Below, piece after piece: positions 25,624 to 34,047 of a DNA stretch of 64,000 nucleotides. Made by a program: the position numbers and the translations under genes. The notes beneath the pieces were generated by a model. That model did no database searches. It was not told where the DNA came from and saw nothing but the letters and a program-made list of their open reading frames with translations. This DNA is from Rhizobium croatiense (lineage in GTDB: Bacteria; Pseudomonadota; Alphaproteobacteria; Rhizobiales; Rhizobiaceae): contig NZ_JAILYJ010000021.1 in assembly GCF_019793465.1 (NCBI RefSeq), forward strand, positions 1 to 64,000, written 5' to 3'. How positions within the stretch are numbered: the first letter of the stretch is position 1; the number at the start of each line of letters is the position of its first letter.

Positions 25624-26475
25624 GTGACGAATATTCAAGACATTTTCAAGAAATCCAATGTTGCGGTCGTCACCGGCGGCGCGTCCGGCATCGGCCTGGC
25701 GGCGGCGAAATATTTCGCCGGCCAAGGCATGAGCGTCGTCATCGCCGATCTCGGCGGCGACCGCCTGGCAACAGCCGCCGACGAACTCAAGGCCATTGCC
25801 GGCGAAGAGGATGTCATGGCGGTCGAGACCGACGTCGCCAGCCGGGACTCCCTGGAGGCGCTCGAACGCGCCGTGCTCCAGCGTTTCGGTCGCGTGCACG
25901 TGCTGATGAACAATGCCGGAATCGGCCCGGAGACCTCGATCTTCAGCGCGCAGCCGAACTGGGATCATATCTTCGCCGTCAATCTGATGGGCGTCGTCAA
26001 CGGCACGCGCGTCTTCGGCCCGAAGATGCTGTCGCACGGCGAGCCCGGCCTGATCATCAACACCGGCTCCAAGCAGGGCATCACCACGCCGCCCGGCAAC
26101 CCGGCCTACAACATCTCCAAGGCTGGCGTGAAAGTCTTTACCGAAGCGCTTGAGCACGAGCTTCGCAACACCGCGGCAGCGAAGATCTCCGCGCACCTGC
26201 TGATCCCCGGCTTCGTCTTTACCGGCCTCACCAAGGGCGACCGCGCGGAAAAGCCCGCCGGCGCCTGGACGCCGGAGCAGACGGTCGATTTCATGGTCGA
26301 AAGCCTCGCACGCGGCGATTTCTATATCCTCTGCCCCGACAACGACGTGAGCCGCGCGGTCGACGAGCGACGCATGGCCTGGGCGATGGGCGACATCATC
26401 GAGAACCGGCCGCCGCTGTCGCGCTGGCACAAGGACCATGCCGACAAGTTCAAGGCCTTCTTGGAACAGAAGTAA
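25624..26475 (+). CDS. SDR family oxidoreductase
   Basis: A 283-residue short-chain dehydrogenase with the nucleotide motif TGGASGIG (about residues 18-25), the NNAG motif, the catalytic Ser in NTGSKQG and the catalytic Tyr-Lys in YNISKAG. Substrate unknown. The GTG at 25624 was chosen over ATG 25603 because GGAGAGG lies upstream at good distance and the upstream seven residues add nothing conserved. It is divergent from argG. Confidence 0.88.
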   Translation: MTNIQDIFKKSNVAVVTGGASGIGLAAAKYFAGQGMSVVIADLGGDRLATAADELKAIAGEEDVMAVETDVASRDSLEALERAVLQRFGRVHVLMNNAGIGPETSIFSAQPNWDHIFAVNLMGVVNGTRVFGPKMLSHGEPGLIINTGSKQGITTPPGNPAYNISKAGVKVFTEALEHELRNTAAAKISAHLLIPGFVFTGLTKGDRAEKPAGAWTPEQTVDFMVESLARGDFYILCPDNDVSRAVDERRMAWAMGDIIENRPPLSRWHKDHADKFKAFLEQK

Positions 26476-26559
26476 TGAAGGCCATCAGAAGGTTTGATTG
26501 GTAATTTTCCGAAAGCCGGTTAAGAGATCGTCAGGTCTTTCCGGCTTTCGGAGTGTGCC

Positions 26560-27201
26560 ATGGATCTCCTGCCCAGCCTGCCGACGCTGCTCGGCTTTGC
26601 CGCCGCCACGTTGCTGCTCGCGGCAACCCCCGGTCCCGACATGACGCTGTCGATCAGCCGCGCGCTGGCCCAGGGCAAGAACTCCGCTCTCTTCGTCGTC
26701 GTCGGCACCAGCCTCGGGATCGTCGTTCACACCATGCTGGTCGCCTTCGGCATTTCGGCGCTGATCACCGCCTCGCCGACCGCCTTCCTGATCCTGAAGA
26801 CCGGCGGCGCCGCTTATCTGCTCTGGCTGGCGGTGCAGGCGATCCGCTTCGGCTCGAAGCTCACCGTCGCCAAGGTCGAGGCGCAGAAGGGCACCACCCT
26901 TTCGAACATCTCGTCGGGCTTCTGGGTCAATCTTCTGAACCCGAAGGTCATCATCTTCTTCATGACCTTCCTGCCGCAATTCGTCAGCGCCGGCGATCCC
27001 GCCGTGACGCAGAAGCTGCTGTTCCTTGGGTTTTGCTTTATCCTGATCGGCATGCCCGTCAATGCCGGCGTCATCCTTGCCGCCGACTGGCTGGCTTCCT
27101 GGCTGCAGAACAACAGGAAGGTGCTGCGCGGCATCGACTATACCTTCGCCGGCGTCTTCTCGATCTTCGCCGCAAAGATCCTGCTCACCCCGGCGAAATA
27201 G
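26560..27201 (+). CDS. LysE family translocator
   Basis: A 213-residue membrane protein with about six segments, the ATPGPDMTLSISRALAQGK N-terminal motif and the NLLNPKVIIFFMTFLPQFV motif of the LysE/RhtB exporters. It differs clearly from the LysE protein at 17115-17756, so this is not a recent duplicate. Substrate is unknown. It ends 8 bases from the convergent ABC ATPase gene. Confidence 0.9.
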   Translation: MDLLPSLPTLLGFAAATLLLAATPGPDMTLSISRALAQGKNSALFVVVGTSLGIVVHTMLVAFGISALITASPTAFLILKTGGAAYLLWLAVQAIRFGSKLTVAKVEAQKGTTLSNISSGFWVNLLNPKVIIFFMTFLPQFVSAGDPAVTQKLLFLGFCFILIGMPVNAGVILAADWLASWLQNNRKVLRGIDYTFAGVFSIFAAKILLTPAK

Positions 27202-27209
27202 CGGCCGGT

Positions 27210-28004
27210 TCAGCCAATCAGCAAAGCATCGTCGTCGAGCGTCTGGCCGCGCATCTTGCGGAACATTGCGATCAGGTCCTCGACCTGCAGGTTCTTCCGG
27301 TTGTCGCCCGCAACGTCGAGAACGATCTCGCCGCCATGCAGCATGATCGTGCGGTGGCCGTAGTCCAACGCCTGGCGCATGGAATGGGTCACCATCATCG
27401 TCGTCAGCTTGCGCTCGGCCACGATCTTCTGCGTGAGGTTCATCACGAACTCGGCCATCCCAGGATCGAGCGCTGCCGTATGTTCGTCGAGCAGCAGTAC
27501 CTCGGACCCGGCAAGTGTCGCCATGACGAGCGAAACGGCCTGCCGCTGCCCGCCGGAAAGCAGATCCATGCGGTCCTTCAGCCGGTTTTCCAGCCCAAGA
27601 TTGAGCTCGGCGATCCGCTCCTTGAAATAATCGCGCCTCTTGCCGGCGAGCGCCGGCGCAAGCCCGCGCCTTTCGCCGCGGCGGGCGGCGAGAGCGAGAT
27701 TCTCCTCGATCGACAAAGAGCCGCAGCTTCCTGTCAGCGGATCCTGGAAGACGCGCGCCACCAGGCCGGCGCGCGCCGCCGTCGACTTGCGCGTCACCTC
27801 ATTCTTGCCGATCAGCACCTGTCCCTCGCTCGGCAGGACATCGCCGGCGAGCACGCCGAGCAGTGTCGATTTGCCGGCGCCGTTGGAGCCGATGACGGTG
27901 ACGAAGGAGCCCTGCTCGATGGTCAGGCTGACGCCGTTCAGCGCCTGCTTCTGCAGCGGCGTGCCACGCCCGAAAACGACCTTGATATCCTTGACGCTGA
28001 TCAC
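27210..28004 (-). CDS. ABC transporter ATP-binding protein (COG1101-type)
   Basis: A 264-residue ATPase with Walker A GSNGAGKST, signature LSGGQRQAVS and Walker B VLLLDEHTAALD. The unusual DEHTAALD Walker B is typical of the COG1101 group that partners with COG4120 permeases and PF04392 binding proteins. It overlaps the permease gene by 4 bases, so the two are translationally coupled. The substrate is unproven; in Streptococcus such systems (TrpXYZ) have been linked to tryptophan uptake. Confidence 0.9.
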   Translation of the reverse strand: MISVKDIKVVFGRGTPLQKQALNGVSLTIEQGSFVTVIGSNGAGKSTLLGVLAGDVLPSEGQVLIGKNEVTRKSTAARAGLVARVFQDPLTGSCGSLSIEENLALAARRGERRGLAPALAGKRRDYFKERIAELNLGLENRLKDRMDLLSGGQRQAVSLVMATLAGSEVLLLDEHTAALDPGMAEFVMNLTQKIVAERKLTTMMVTHSMRQALDYGHRTIMLHGGEIVLDVAGDNRKNLQVEDLIAMFRKMRGQTLDDDALLIG

Positions 28005-28879
28005 GATGCGGCACCTCTGCGAAGGCGGGGAAGAATGAGTGCCACGGTCACCAGCACCGCCGTCACGAAATTGAGGTCGGAGGCCTGCAGACCGATGACG
28101 TCGCTCGACAGCGCCAGCTGGATGGCGATGCGATAGAGGATCGAACCGAGCACGCAGCCGACGAGCGCGATCAATAGGCCGCGCCGCCCGAGCAAGGTCT
28201 CGCCGATGATGACGGCGGCAAGGCCGACGACGATGGTGCCGACGCCGGAGGTGACGTCGGCAAAACCGTTGGTCTGGGCAAACAGCGCGCCGCCGAAAGC
28301 GACCAACGCATTCGAGATCGCCATGCCGAGATAGATCTGCCGGCTGGTGTCGACGCCCTGGGCCCGCGCCATCCTGCCATTGGCGCCGGTCGCGCGCATG
28401 GCAAGCCCGGCGTCGCTTTCCAGGAAGCGCCAGACCAGGATGAGCGCGACGATGACGAGAACGCCGACGAAGAGCGGCCGCACATAGAAATCGCGCAGGC
28501 CATGACCGAAGAACGGGCTGATCATCGTATCGGCATTGATGAGGGCGACATTGGGTTTCCCCATCACCCTCAAATTGACGGAAAACAGCGCGATCATCGT
28601 CAGAATCGAGGCGAGTAGGTTGAGAATCTTGAAACGCACGTTGAGCAGCGCCGTCACCATGCCCGCGCCCGCGCCCGCCGCCATGGCGATCAGCGCCGCA
28701 AGCCAGGCATTGACGCCGGCAATGATCAAGACCGCCGTCACCGCCGCGCCGAGCGGAAAGGAACCGTCGACCGTCAGGTCGGGAAAATCGAGGACGCGGA
28801 AGGCGAGATAGACGCCGAGAGCGACGAAGGAATAGACCAGGCCGAGCTCGACGGCCCCCCAGAATGCGATTTGGCTCAA
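28001..28879 (-). CDS. ABC transporter permease (COG4120-type)
   Basis: A 292-residue protein with about nine membrane segments, similar to branched-chain amino acid and sugar type permeases (BPD_transp_2). VDTSRQIYLGMAISNALVAFGGAL is the conserved cytoplasmic block, with FPDLTVDGSFPLG near the N-terminus. It lies between the binding protein gene (121 bases upstream, with a stem-loop in the gap) and the ATPase gene. Confidence 0.9.
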   Translation of the reverse strand: MSQIAFWGAVELGLVYSFVALGVYLAFRVLDFPDLTVDGSFPLGAAVTAVLIIAGVNAWLAALIAMAAGAGAGMVTALLNVRFKILNLLASILTMIALFSVNLRVMGKPNVALINADTMISPFFGHGLRDFYVRPLFVGVLVIVALILVWRFLESDAGLAMRATGANGRMARAQGVDTSRQIYLGMAISNALVAFGGALFAQTNGFADVTSGVGTIVVGLAAVIIGETLLGRRGLLIALVGCVLGSILYRIAIQLALSSDVIGLQASDLNFVTAVLVTVALILPRLRRGAAS

Positions 28880-28938
28880 GGCATTCAGCCCCTTTTTGTT
28901 TCCGTTCCGCCCGTCGCGAAACCGCAGCCTTGTAATAC

Positions 28939-28972
28939 TTCAGCCGCCCCCGTGCAAACGGGAGCGGCTGAA
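28939..28972 (-). other. Stem-loop between binding protein and permease genes
   Basis: A 9-bp outer stem (TTCAGCCGC with its complement GCGGCTGAA) plus an inner CCCGT/ACGGG stem forms a strong hairpin without a T-run. It may protect the binding-protein mRNA or cause partial termination, keeping the binding protein in excess, as in other periplasmic transporter operons. Confidence 0.6.
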
Positions 28973-29000
28973 TGTTAATGGTCGATGGACCTACGGCCGA

Positions 29001-29954
29001 TTAGTCGATGACTTTGTTGGCCCGCGAAAGCACGCTCTCGGGCAGGGTGACACCCATCTTGGCCGCCGCCGACTTGTTGACGACGAGATCGCTGCCGGCG
29101 GCGGTCTTGACCGCGATATCACCGGGGTTTTCGCCTTTCAGCACACGCACGACGATTTCGCCCGTCTGCTTGCCGACGTCGTAATAATTGAAGCCGAGAG
29201 CGGCGATCGATCCGCGCGATACCGAATCCGTATCGGCGGTGAAGAGCGGCAGCTTGCTTTCTTCGGCAACCGCGACGCCGCCTTCGAGCGCCGAGATGAT
29301 CGTGTTGTCGGTCGGAATGTAGATCGCATCGGCGCGGCCGACGAGGGCGCGGGCAGCGCCCTGAACCTCGGCCGACTTGGTGGCGGCCGATTCGACCACC
29401 TTCAGCCCGGCCTTTTCGGCTTCTGCCTTCAGCACGGCGAGCAGCGAAACCGAATTCGCCTCACCTGAGTTGTAGAGATAGCCGATGGTTTTCACATCAG
29501 GCAGGATTTCCTTGATCAACGCCAGGTGCTCGCCGACCGGGGACATGTCGGAAAGGCCGGTGACATTGCCGCCCGGCTTGTCCATATTCTTGACCAGCTG
29601 GGCGCCGAGCGGATCGGAGACGGCCGTGAAAACGACAGGAATGTCACGCGTCGAGGAAACCACGGCCTGGGCTGACGGCGTCGAGATCGGCACGATGACA
29701 TTGGGTTCGTCGCCGGCGAACTGGCGGGCGATCTGGGCTGCCGTCGCCGGATTGCCCTGCGCCGATTCGAACACGAATTTCAGGTTCTCGCCTTCCTTGT
29801 AGCCGGCCGCCGTCAGCACGTCGAGAACACCCTTGCGGGCCGCATCCAGCGCCGGATGCTCGACGATCGCCGTCACAGCGACGGTCACGTCATCGGCCTT
29901 GGCGGGAAGGGAAAGGACCAAACTGGCGGCAAGAGCGAGCAAAATCGGGCGCAT
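29001..29954 (-). CDS. ABC transporter substrate-binding protein (PF04392 type)
   Basis: A 317-residue periplasmic protein with a signal peptide (MRPILLALAASLVLSLP, cleavage near AKA-DD). It matches the ABC_sub_bind family (VAVTAIVEHPALDAARKGV, then VIVPISTPSAQAV and GYLYNSGEANS). ATG 29954 has a perfect AGGAGG seven bases upstream; the longer frame to 29984 is not needed. First gene of the three-gene transporter operon. Ligand unknown. Confidence 0.92.
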   Translation of the reverse strand: MRPILLALAASLVLSLPAKADDVTVAVTAIVEHPALDAARKGVLDVLTAAGYKEGENLKFVFESAQGNPATAAQIARQFAGDEPNVIVPISTPSAQAVVSSTRDIPVVFTAVSDPLGAQLVKNMDKPGGNVTGLSDMSPVGEHLALIKEILPDVKTIGYLYNSGEANSVSLLAVLKAEAEKAGLKVVESAATKSAEVQGAARALVGRADAIYIPTDNTIISALEGGVAVAEESKLPLFTADTDSVSRGSIAALGFNYYDVGKQTGEIVVRVLKGENPGDIAVKTAAGSDLVVNKSAAAKMGVTLPESVLSRANKVID

Positions 29955-30047
29955 GGGTATCCTCCTATATGATTTTGGCGGCACTTTTAAGAAAAGCGCC
30001 CCCTGAAATCAATCGCGGAGAATTGTTGCGAGGTTCAAACTTGCTGA

Positions 30048-31277
30048 TCAGTCGTCGGCGCCGTGATTGGCGATCATCATCGCCTCGAAGGCCAGGCGCT
30101 CGGTCTTGCGCATGCGTTCGGATTCCGATTTCAGCTGGCCGCAGGCGGCAAGAATGTCGCGGCCGCGCGGCGTGCGGATCGGCGAAGCGTAACCCGCCGA
30201 ATTGATGAAATCGGCGAACTTCTCGATCTGCTCCCAGTCCGAACACTGGTAGTTGGTGCCGGGCCAGGGATTGAACGGAATGAGGTTGATCTTCGCCGGC
30301 ACGCCTTTCAGGAGCTTGATCAGCCCCTTGGCGTCTTCCAGGCTGTCATTGACGTCCTTCAGCATTACATATTCGAAGGTGATGCGCCGCGCATTGGAAA
30401 GGCCGGGATAGGCCTTGCAGGCGTCGATCAGTTCCTTCAGCGGATACTTCTTGTTGATCGGCACCAGAATATCGCGCAGGTCGTCGCGCACCGCATGCAG
30501 CGAGATCGCCAGCATGACGCCGATCTCCTCGCCGGTGCGGAAGATTTCCGGCACGACACCGGAGGTGGAAAGCGTCACGCGACGTTTGGACAGCGACAGG
30601 CCGTCGCCATCCGTAGCGATCAGCAGCGCTTGTTTGACGGCATCGAAATTATAGAGCGGCTCGCCCATGCCCATCATAACGATATTGCTGACCTTGCGGC
30701 CTTCGGCCGGCATGATCGTGCCCTGCGGCGCTTCGCGATCCGGGAAGTCGCCGAGCCGGTCGCGGGCGAGCAGCAGCTGCGACAGGATTTCCTCCGCGGT
30801 CAGGTTGCGCACCAGCCGCTGCGTGCCGGTGTGACAGAAGGAACAGGTCAGCGTGCAGCCGACCTGGCTGGAAATGCACAGCGTGCCGCGCCCCTCTTCC
30901 GGAATGTAGACGGCTTCGATCTCGACCGGGCGGCCTGCGCCCCGCGCGGGAAAGCGCAGCAGCCATTTGCGGGTGCCGTCGTTGGAGACCTGCTCCTCGA
31001 CGATTTCGGGACGCGCGATGGTGAAATGCTGCTTCAGCATTTCACGCATGTCCTTGGCGACATTCGTCATATGGTCGAAATCGGAGACGCCGCGCACATA
31101 GATCCAGTTCCAGAGCTGCGCGACGCGCATCTTGATCTGCTTCTCGGCCACGCCTTTTTCCCTGAGCACCGCCGCCATTTCCTCGCGCGACAGCCCGATC
31201 AGGGAAGGCTTTTCGGCGCCGGAAGAGGCGTTCGGCGCCCGTGGCTTGGTGACATCAATCGCATCCATGACGGACAT
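30048..31277 (-). CDS. rlmN: 23S rRNA (adenine2503-C2)-methyltransferase
   Basis: The 409-residue radical SAM enzyme methylates A2503 of 23S rRNA and A37 of some tRNAs. The radical SAM CxxxCxxC motif is CTLTCSFC (near residues 130-137). MMGMGEPLYN, the C-terminal catalytic Cys segment ILAACGQL and an N-terminal HhH-like domain are present. Start taken at ATG 31277 (MSVMDAIDV); the longer frame adds an arginine-rich stretch that looks spurious. Upstream of it lies a MITE-like element. Confidence 0.95.
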   Translation of the reverse strand: MSVMDAIDVTKPRAPNASSGAEKPSLIGLSREEMAAVLREKGVAEKQIKMRVAQLWNWIYVRGVSDFDHMTNVAKDMREMLKQHFTIARPEIVEEQVSNDGTRKWLLRFPARGAGRPVEIEAVYIPEEGRGTLCISSQVGCTLTCSFCHTGTQRLVRNLTAEEILSQLLLARDRLGDFPDREAPQGTIMPAEGRKVSNIVMMGMGEPLYNFDAVKQALLIATDGDGLSLSKRRVTLSTSGVVPEIFRTGEEIGVMLAISLHAVRDDLRDILVPINKKYPLKELIDACKAYPGLSNARRITFEYVMLKDVNDSLEDAKGLIKLLKGVPAKINLIPFNPWPGTNYQCSDWEQIEKFADFINSAGYASPIRTPRGRDILAACGQLKSESERMRKTERLAFEAMMIANHGADD

Positions 31278-31463
31278 GGTCTTTAGATCCCGAATTCGAA
31301 CACGTAACCGCCCCCGCAAGCCCCGCAGACTTCAGGAGCAAGCCGGAAGAGGTGAGGCGCATGACGGCACATTGGCAGAAATTGAATGGCGGAACGGCGA
31401 CTGATATCGCGATCTGTCCGCTGTTGGCCTGGCCTTTAGCATCATTTTGTCGGCGCGTCACTA

Positions 31464-31736
31464 TAGAGCCTTTCCTGGTTAGATTGAAGCATTCTGCCGG
31501 AGCAGGTTTTCGTCAGGGCAGAGGCGATTGGCGACGGGCATACCCCCAGGTACGTCCGAGCCGATCGCCTCTGATCCTGGCGGAAAGATGCCCGGCCCTT
31601 CGGGTTGGCTAAAACGGGCCGGCTGATCGACCGGCCGGCTTGGCCGTAGAGCTGGGCTACGACGCGCGCCGGCCGGTCGACCATCCGACTCCGTTTGAGC
31701 CAACAGAATGCTTCAATCTAACCAGGAAAGGCTCTA
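31464..31736. mobile_element. MITE-like element with 31-bp terminal inverted repeats
   Basis: Perfect inverted repeats of 31 bases (31466-31496 and 31704-31734, beginning GAGCCTTTCC) enclose about 205 bases. TA dinucleotides flank both ends, as expected for Tc1/mariner-IS630 type insertion. Inside are two further hairpins: a 13-base pair at 31520-31532 with 31560-31572 (one mismatch) and a 13-base perfect pair at 31627-31639 with 31668-31680. There is no transposase. It sits between rlmN and ialB. Confidence 0.75.
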
Positions 31737-31746
31737 GAGATGGAAA

Positions 31747-31779
31747 ACAGCAAGGGCCGGCGCAAGGCCGGCCCTTGAG
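31747..31779 (-). terminator. Terminator of ialB
   Basis: An 11-bp stem (CAAGGGCCGGC at 31751-31761 with its complement at 31767-31777) on the minus strand is followed by TGTTTTCC. It is about 25 bases past the ialB stop and next to the MITE end. Confidence 0.7.
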
Positions 31780-31800
31780 ATTCCGTTGGCCAAAAGGCGC

Positions 31801-32310
31801 CTACTTGCAGCTTTCGATCTGCTTCAGCGCTGCCGAGATGCCCGAAAGCGAATAGCTGTAGGACGTGCCCGTGCCCTTGCGCGAGACCGCATTGACCGTC
31901 ATCGAATGACCGGTCTTCATCGCCGCGACGAGGGCCGGCTCCTGAGCCGCGTTCTCGACCCAGCCGGCCTTGTCCTTGGTGAACATCACGAAGGTCTTGT
32001 TGTCGATGACGACGTTGATCTTCGAATTTTCCTTCACCGTGTAGCCCATCATTGCCTGCGGCTCGTAGGAGATGTTCTGGCCGGGGCGCTGCGAGACGAT
32101 GAAGAAATTGTCGCCGTGGTCGACGCTTGCCGGCTGCTTTGCCGTCGGCACGGACAGCACGTAGCAGACGGTGCTGGCGCCCGACTTGTAGGAATAGGCG
32201 CCCCATGCCTGGAACTGCTGAATGCGGGTCGGCGCGGCCTGCTGCGCTGTCGCAACTCCGGCCATACCAAGGATGAGTGCGAGGGCGGATACGATACTTT
32301 TTACAAACAT
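31801..32310 (-). CDS. Invasion-associated locus B (IalB) family protein
   Basis: A 169-residue secreted protein with a signal peptide (MFVKSIVSALALILGMAG, cleavage near ATA-QQ). The mature domain begins QQFQAWGAYSYKSGASTVCYV and matches the IalB family, named from a Bartonella invasion locus but widespread in Rhizobiales. Two Cys (near TVCYV and the terminal ESCK) may pair. Start ATG 32310 has AGGAA upstream. The role in free-living rhizobia is unknown; envelope stress is a guess. Confidence 0.88.
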   Translation of the reverse strand: MFVKSIVSALALILGMAGVATAQQAAPTRIQQFQAWGAYSYKSGASTVCYVLSVPTAKQPASVDHGDNFFIVSQRPGQNISYEPQAMMGYTVKENSKINVVIDNKTFVMFTKDKAGWVENAAQEPALVAAMKTGHSMTVNAVSRKGTGTSYSYSLSGISAALKQIESCK

Positions 32311-32645
32311 GGATTCCTGCCGGTTCTTGCGATTCAAGGCCCGAAGCGATCATAGCGGGCGCGCATAATCACGATCTGCTTTATTTTGACTTAATTCAGG
32401 TTACCAAATGGTCAACAATAGCTGCGATTTGTATGTGCCTGTGTCATTTCAGCTCGACCATGACTTTTGCCCCTTGCTGAAATCGGCTGCGATGCCGGTG
32501 CGCCGATGGCACCGGCCGGCCGTTCGGGTGAATCTAAGACACAAAGATTCAGGCAAGAGTTTGACCTTTCAAAAATCCGTTGTACCTCATTAAGACTTTG
32601 GAAATCCGGGACGAAATTTTCGCCGCAGGGGGCTCGTGAGACGAC
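32311..32645. other. 335-base intergenic region between ialB and an ECF sigma gene
   Basis: No gene is supported. Two inverted repeats are visible: ATTTCAGC at 32446-32453 with GCTGAAAT at 32476-32483, and TGAATCT at 32529-32535 with AGATTCA at 32545-32551. I find no clear GGAAC/CGTT type ECF promoter. Promoters of both divergent genes must lie here. Confidence 0.4.
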
Positions 32646-33206
32646 ATGGATGCCGAGGAAAGACGGCGTTTCGCTGCCCTCGCAAAGGCTGTCGCAGACG
32701 ATCGCGACCAGCAGGCTTTCTCCATCCTGTTCGACTATTTCGCCCCGCGTCTGAAGACCTGGCTGATGCGCCGGAAAATGACCTCCGGCGAGGCCGAGGA
32801 GCTGGTTCAGGAGATCATGATCGTGCTCTGGCACAAGGCCTATCTCTACGATGCCACGCGGTCTTCACTCTCGACCTGGCTCTTTCGCATTGCCCGCAAC
32901 CGCCGCATCGACCTGCAGCGCCGCGCCGACGCCCGCACCTTTGACGAGACGGACCCGACCCTGCAGCCGCCGGCCGACATCGGTGCCGAAGAAATCATTG
33001 TTAATGACGATCGCGACGCCAAAATCCGTGCCGCAGTCGGCCAACTGCCGCAGGAACAGCGCGAGATGCTGCGTGCCGCCTTTTTTCTCGGCCAATCGCA
33101 CGCCGAGATCGCTGAAGCGACCGGGCTGCCGCTCGGCACGGTGAAATCACGGATCCGGCTTGCCTTCGGCAAACTCCGCAAGGTGCTGGATCAGGAGCTC
33201 GGCTGA
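32646..33206 (+). CDS. ECF-type RNA polymerase sigma factor
   Basis: A 186-residue sigma factor. Region 2 covers about residues 24-92 (FSILFDYFAPRLKTWL, then ELVQEIMIVLWHKAY and STWLFRIARNRRIDL), and region 4 about 128-180 (LPQEQREMLRAAFFLGQSHAEI and LPLGTVKSRIRLAFGKLRK). It is short and lacks fused regulatory domains. No anti-sigma gene is adjacent: ialB is upstream on the other strand and a DUF1232 gene lies downstream on the other strand. Its control is therefore unclear. Confidence 0.93.
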   Translation: MDAEERRRFAALAKAVADDRDQQAFSILFDYFAPRLKTWLMRRKMTSGEAEELVQEIMIVLWHKAYLYDATRSSLSTWLFRIARNRRIDLQRRADARTFDETDPTLQPPADIGAEEIIVNDDRDAKIRAAVGQLPQEQREMLRAAFFLGQSHAEIAEATGLPLGTVKSRIRLAFGKLRKVLDQELG

Positions 33207-33219
33207 ACCGGCGCGGCCT

Positions 33220-33621
33220 TCAAATCGTTTTCATCGTATCCGCTGGCGGGTCGGCAAGGACGCGGTCCGCCGCGTCGTAATGGCCCGGCCGGATATGGCT
33301 GCGTACCATGGCGAAGGCGGCCGAAAGCACGGCGACATCGTCAGAAAAGCCGACGACGGCGAAAATATCCGGGATCATGTCGACCGGCATGACGAAATAG
33401 GCGAGTGCTGCGAGCAGCACACCGCGCACCTTGGTCGGTGTTTGCGGATCGAGCGCGCAGTAGAAGCCGGCGACGACGTCGCGTGAGAACGGGATCTGCC
33501 GCACGGCGCGGCGAAAAGTCGGCCAGAACTTCTGCCGCACCGTCTTCTCCCGCCGGCTCTGGGTGTCCTCGTCGCCCGGCAGCAGGATTTCCCCGAATTT
33601 GACCTCGTCCATCCCTGACAT
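33220..33621 (-). CDS. YkvA / DUF1232 family membrane protein
   Basis: A 133-residue protein with two short hydrophobic segments and the DUF1232 core, RGVLLAALAYFVMPVDMIPDIFAVVGFSDDVAVL, near residues 62-95 (quoted in part by position). The PVDMIPD motif is diagnostic. Function is unknown. Its start at 33621 was chosen over a longer frame; ATG 33612 is an alternative. It is convergent with the sigma factor, 13 bases apart. Confidence 0.87.
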   Translation of the reverse strand: MSGMDEVKFGEILLPGDEDTQSRREKTVRQKFWPTFRRAVRQIPFSRDVVAGFYCALDPQTPTKVRGVLLAALAYFVMPVDMIPDIFAVVGFSDDVAVLSAAFAMVRSHIRPGHYDAADRVLADPPADTMKTI

Positions 33622-33660
33622 CCTTTCGTCCCTGCGCACATATGGTGATGGCGCCCAGGC

Positions 33661-33699
33661 TTTCAATCGGCCCCTTTCAATCGGCCCCGTTCGATCGGC
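33661..33699. repeat. Short tandem repeat, 14-base unit
   Basis: Two exact copies of TTTCAATCGGCCCC are followed by a diverged third. It lies between the starts of the DUF1232 gene and the phhB stop and probably reflects slippage. Confidence 0.6.
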
Positions 33700-33706
33700 A
33701 AGACCT

Positions 33707-34012
33707 TCAGCCGAGACGTCGTGCCGCCGCCTTCTCCATCGCCTTGGCGAGCTTGAAATCCAGCTCCGTCAGTCCGCCGGCATCATGCGTGTTCAGCGTC
33801 ACATCCACGCGGGAATAGACGTTGAACCATTCGGGATGATGGTTGAGCTTTTCGGCGGTGATCGCTGCCTCCGTCATGAAGCCGAAAGCCTCGATGAAAT
33901 TCGAAAACTTGAATGTCTTCGAGATCGAGGAAGCCGCGTCATTGAGCGCCCAGCCGGCAAGCCCCGCCAGTTGCGCCTCGACTGCCGCCCGTTCCAGTTT
34001 TTCCCATTTCAT
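33707..34012 (-). CDS. phhB: Pterin-4a-carbinolamine dehydratase
   Basis: The 101-residue enzyme dehydrates 4a-hydroxytetrahydropterins to recycle the cofactor of aromatic amino acid hydroxylases. The conserved motif, EKLNHHPEWFNVYSRVDVTL (near residues 54-73), holds the catalytic His pair. Length and fold fit. No phenylalanine hydroxylase gene is in the window. It diverges from the phosphatase gene by 35 bases. Confidence 0.94.
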   Translation of the reverse strand: MKWEKLERAAVEAQLAGLAGWALNDAASSISKTFKFSNFIEAFGFMTEAAITAEKLNHHPEWFNVYSRVDVTLNTHDAGGLTELDFKLAKAMEKAAARRLG

Positions 34013-34047
34013 GCCATGTTCCTCTTGTTCTTCCGACAGGTCTACCG

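Noticed and set aside
31464..31736. Complete insertion sequence
   Set aside because: The 205 bases between the inverted repeats have no transposase frame.
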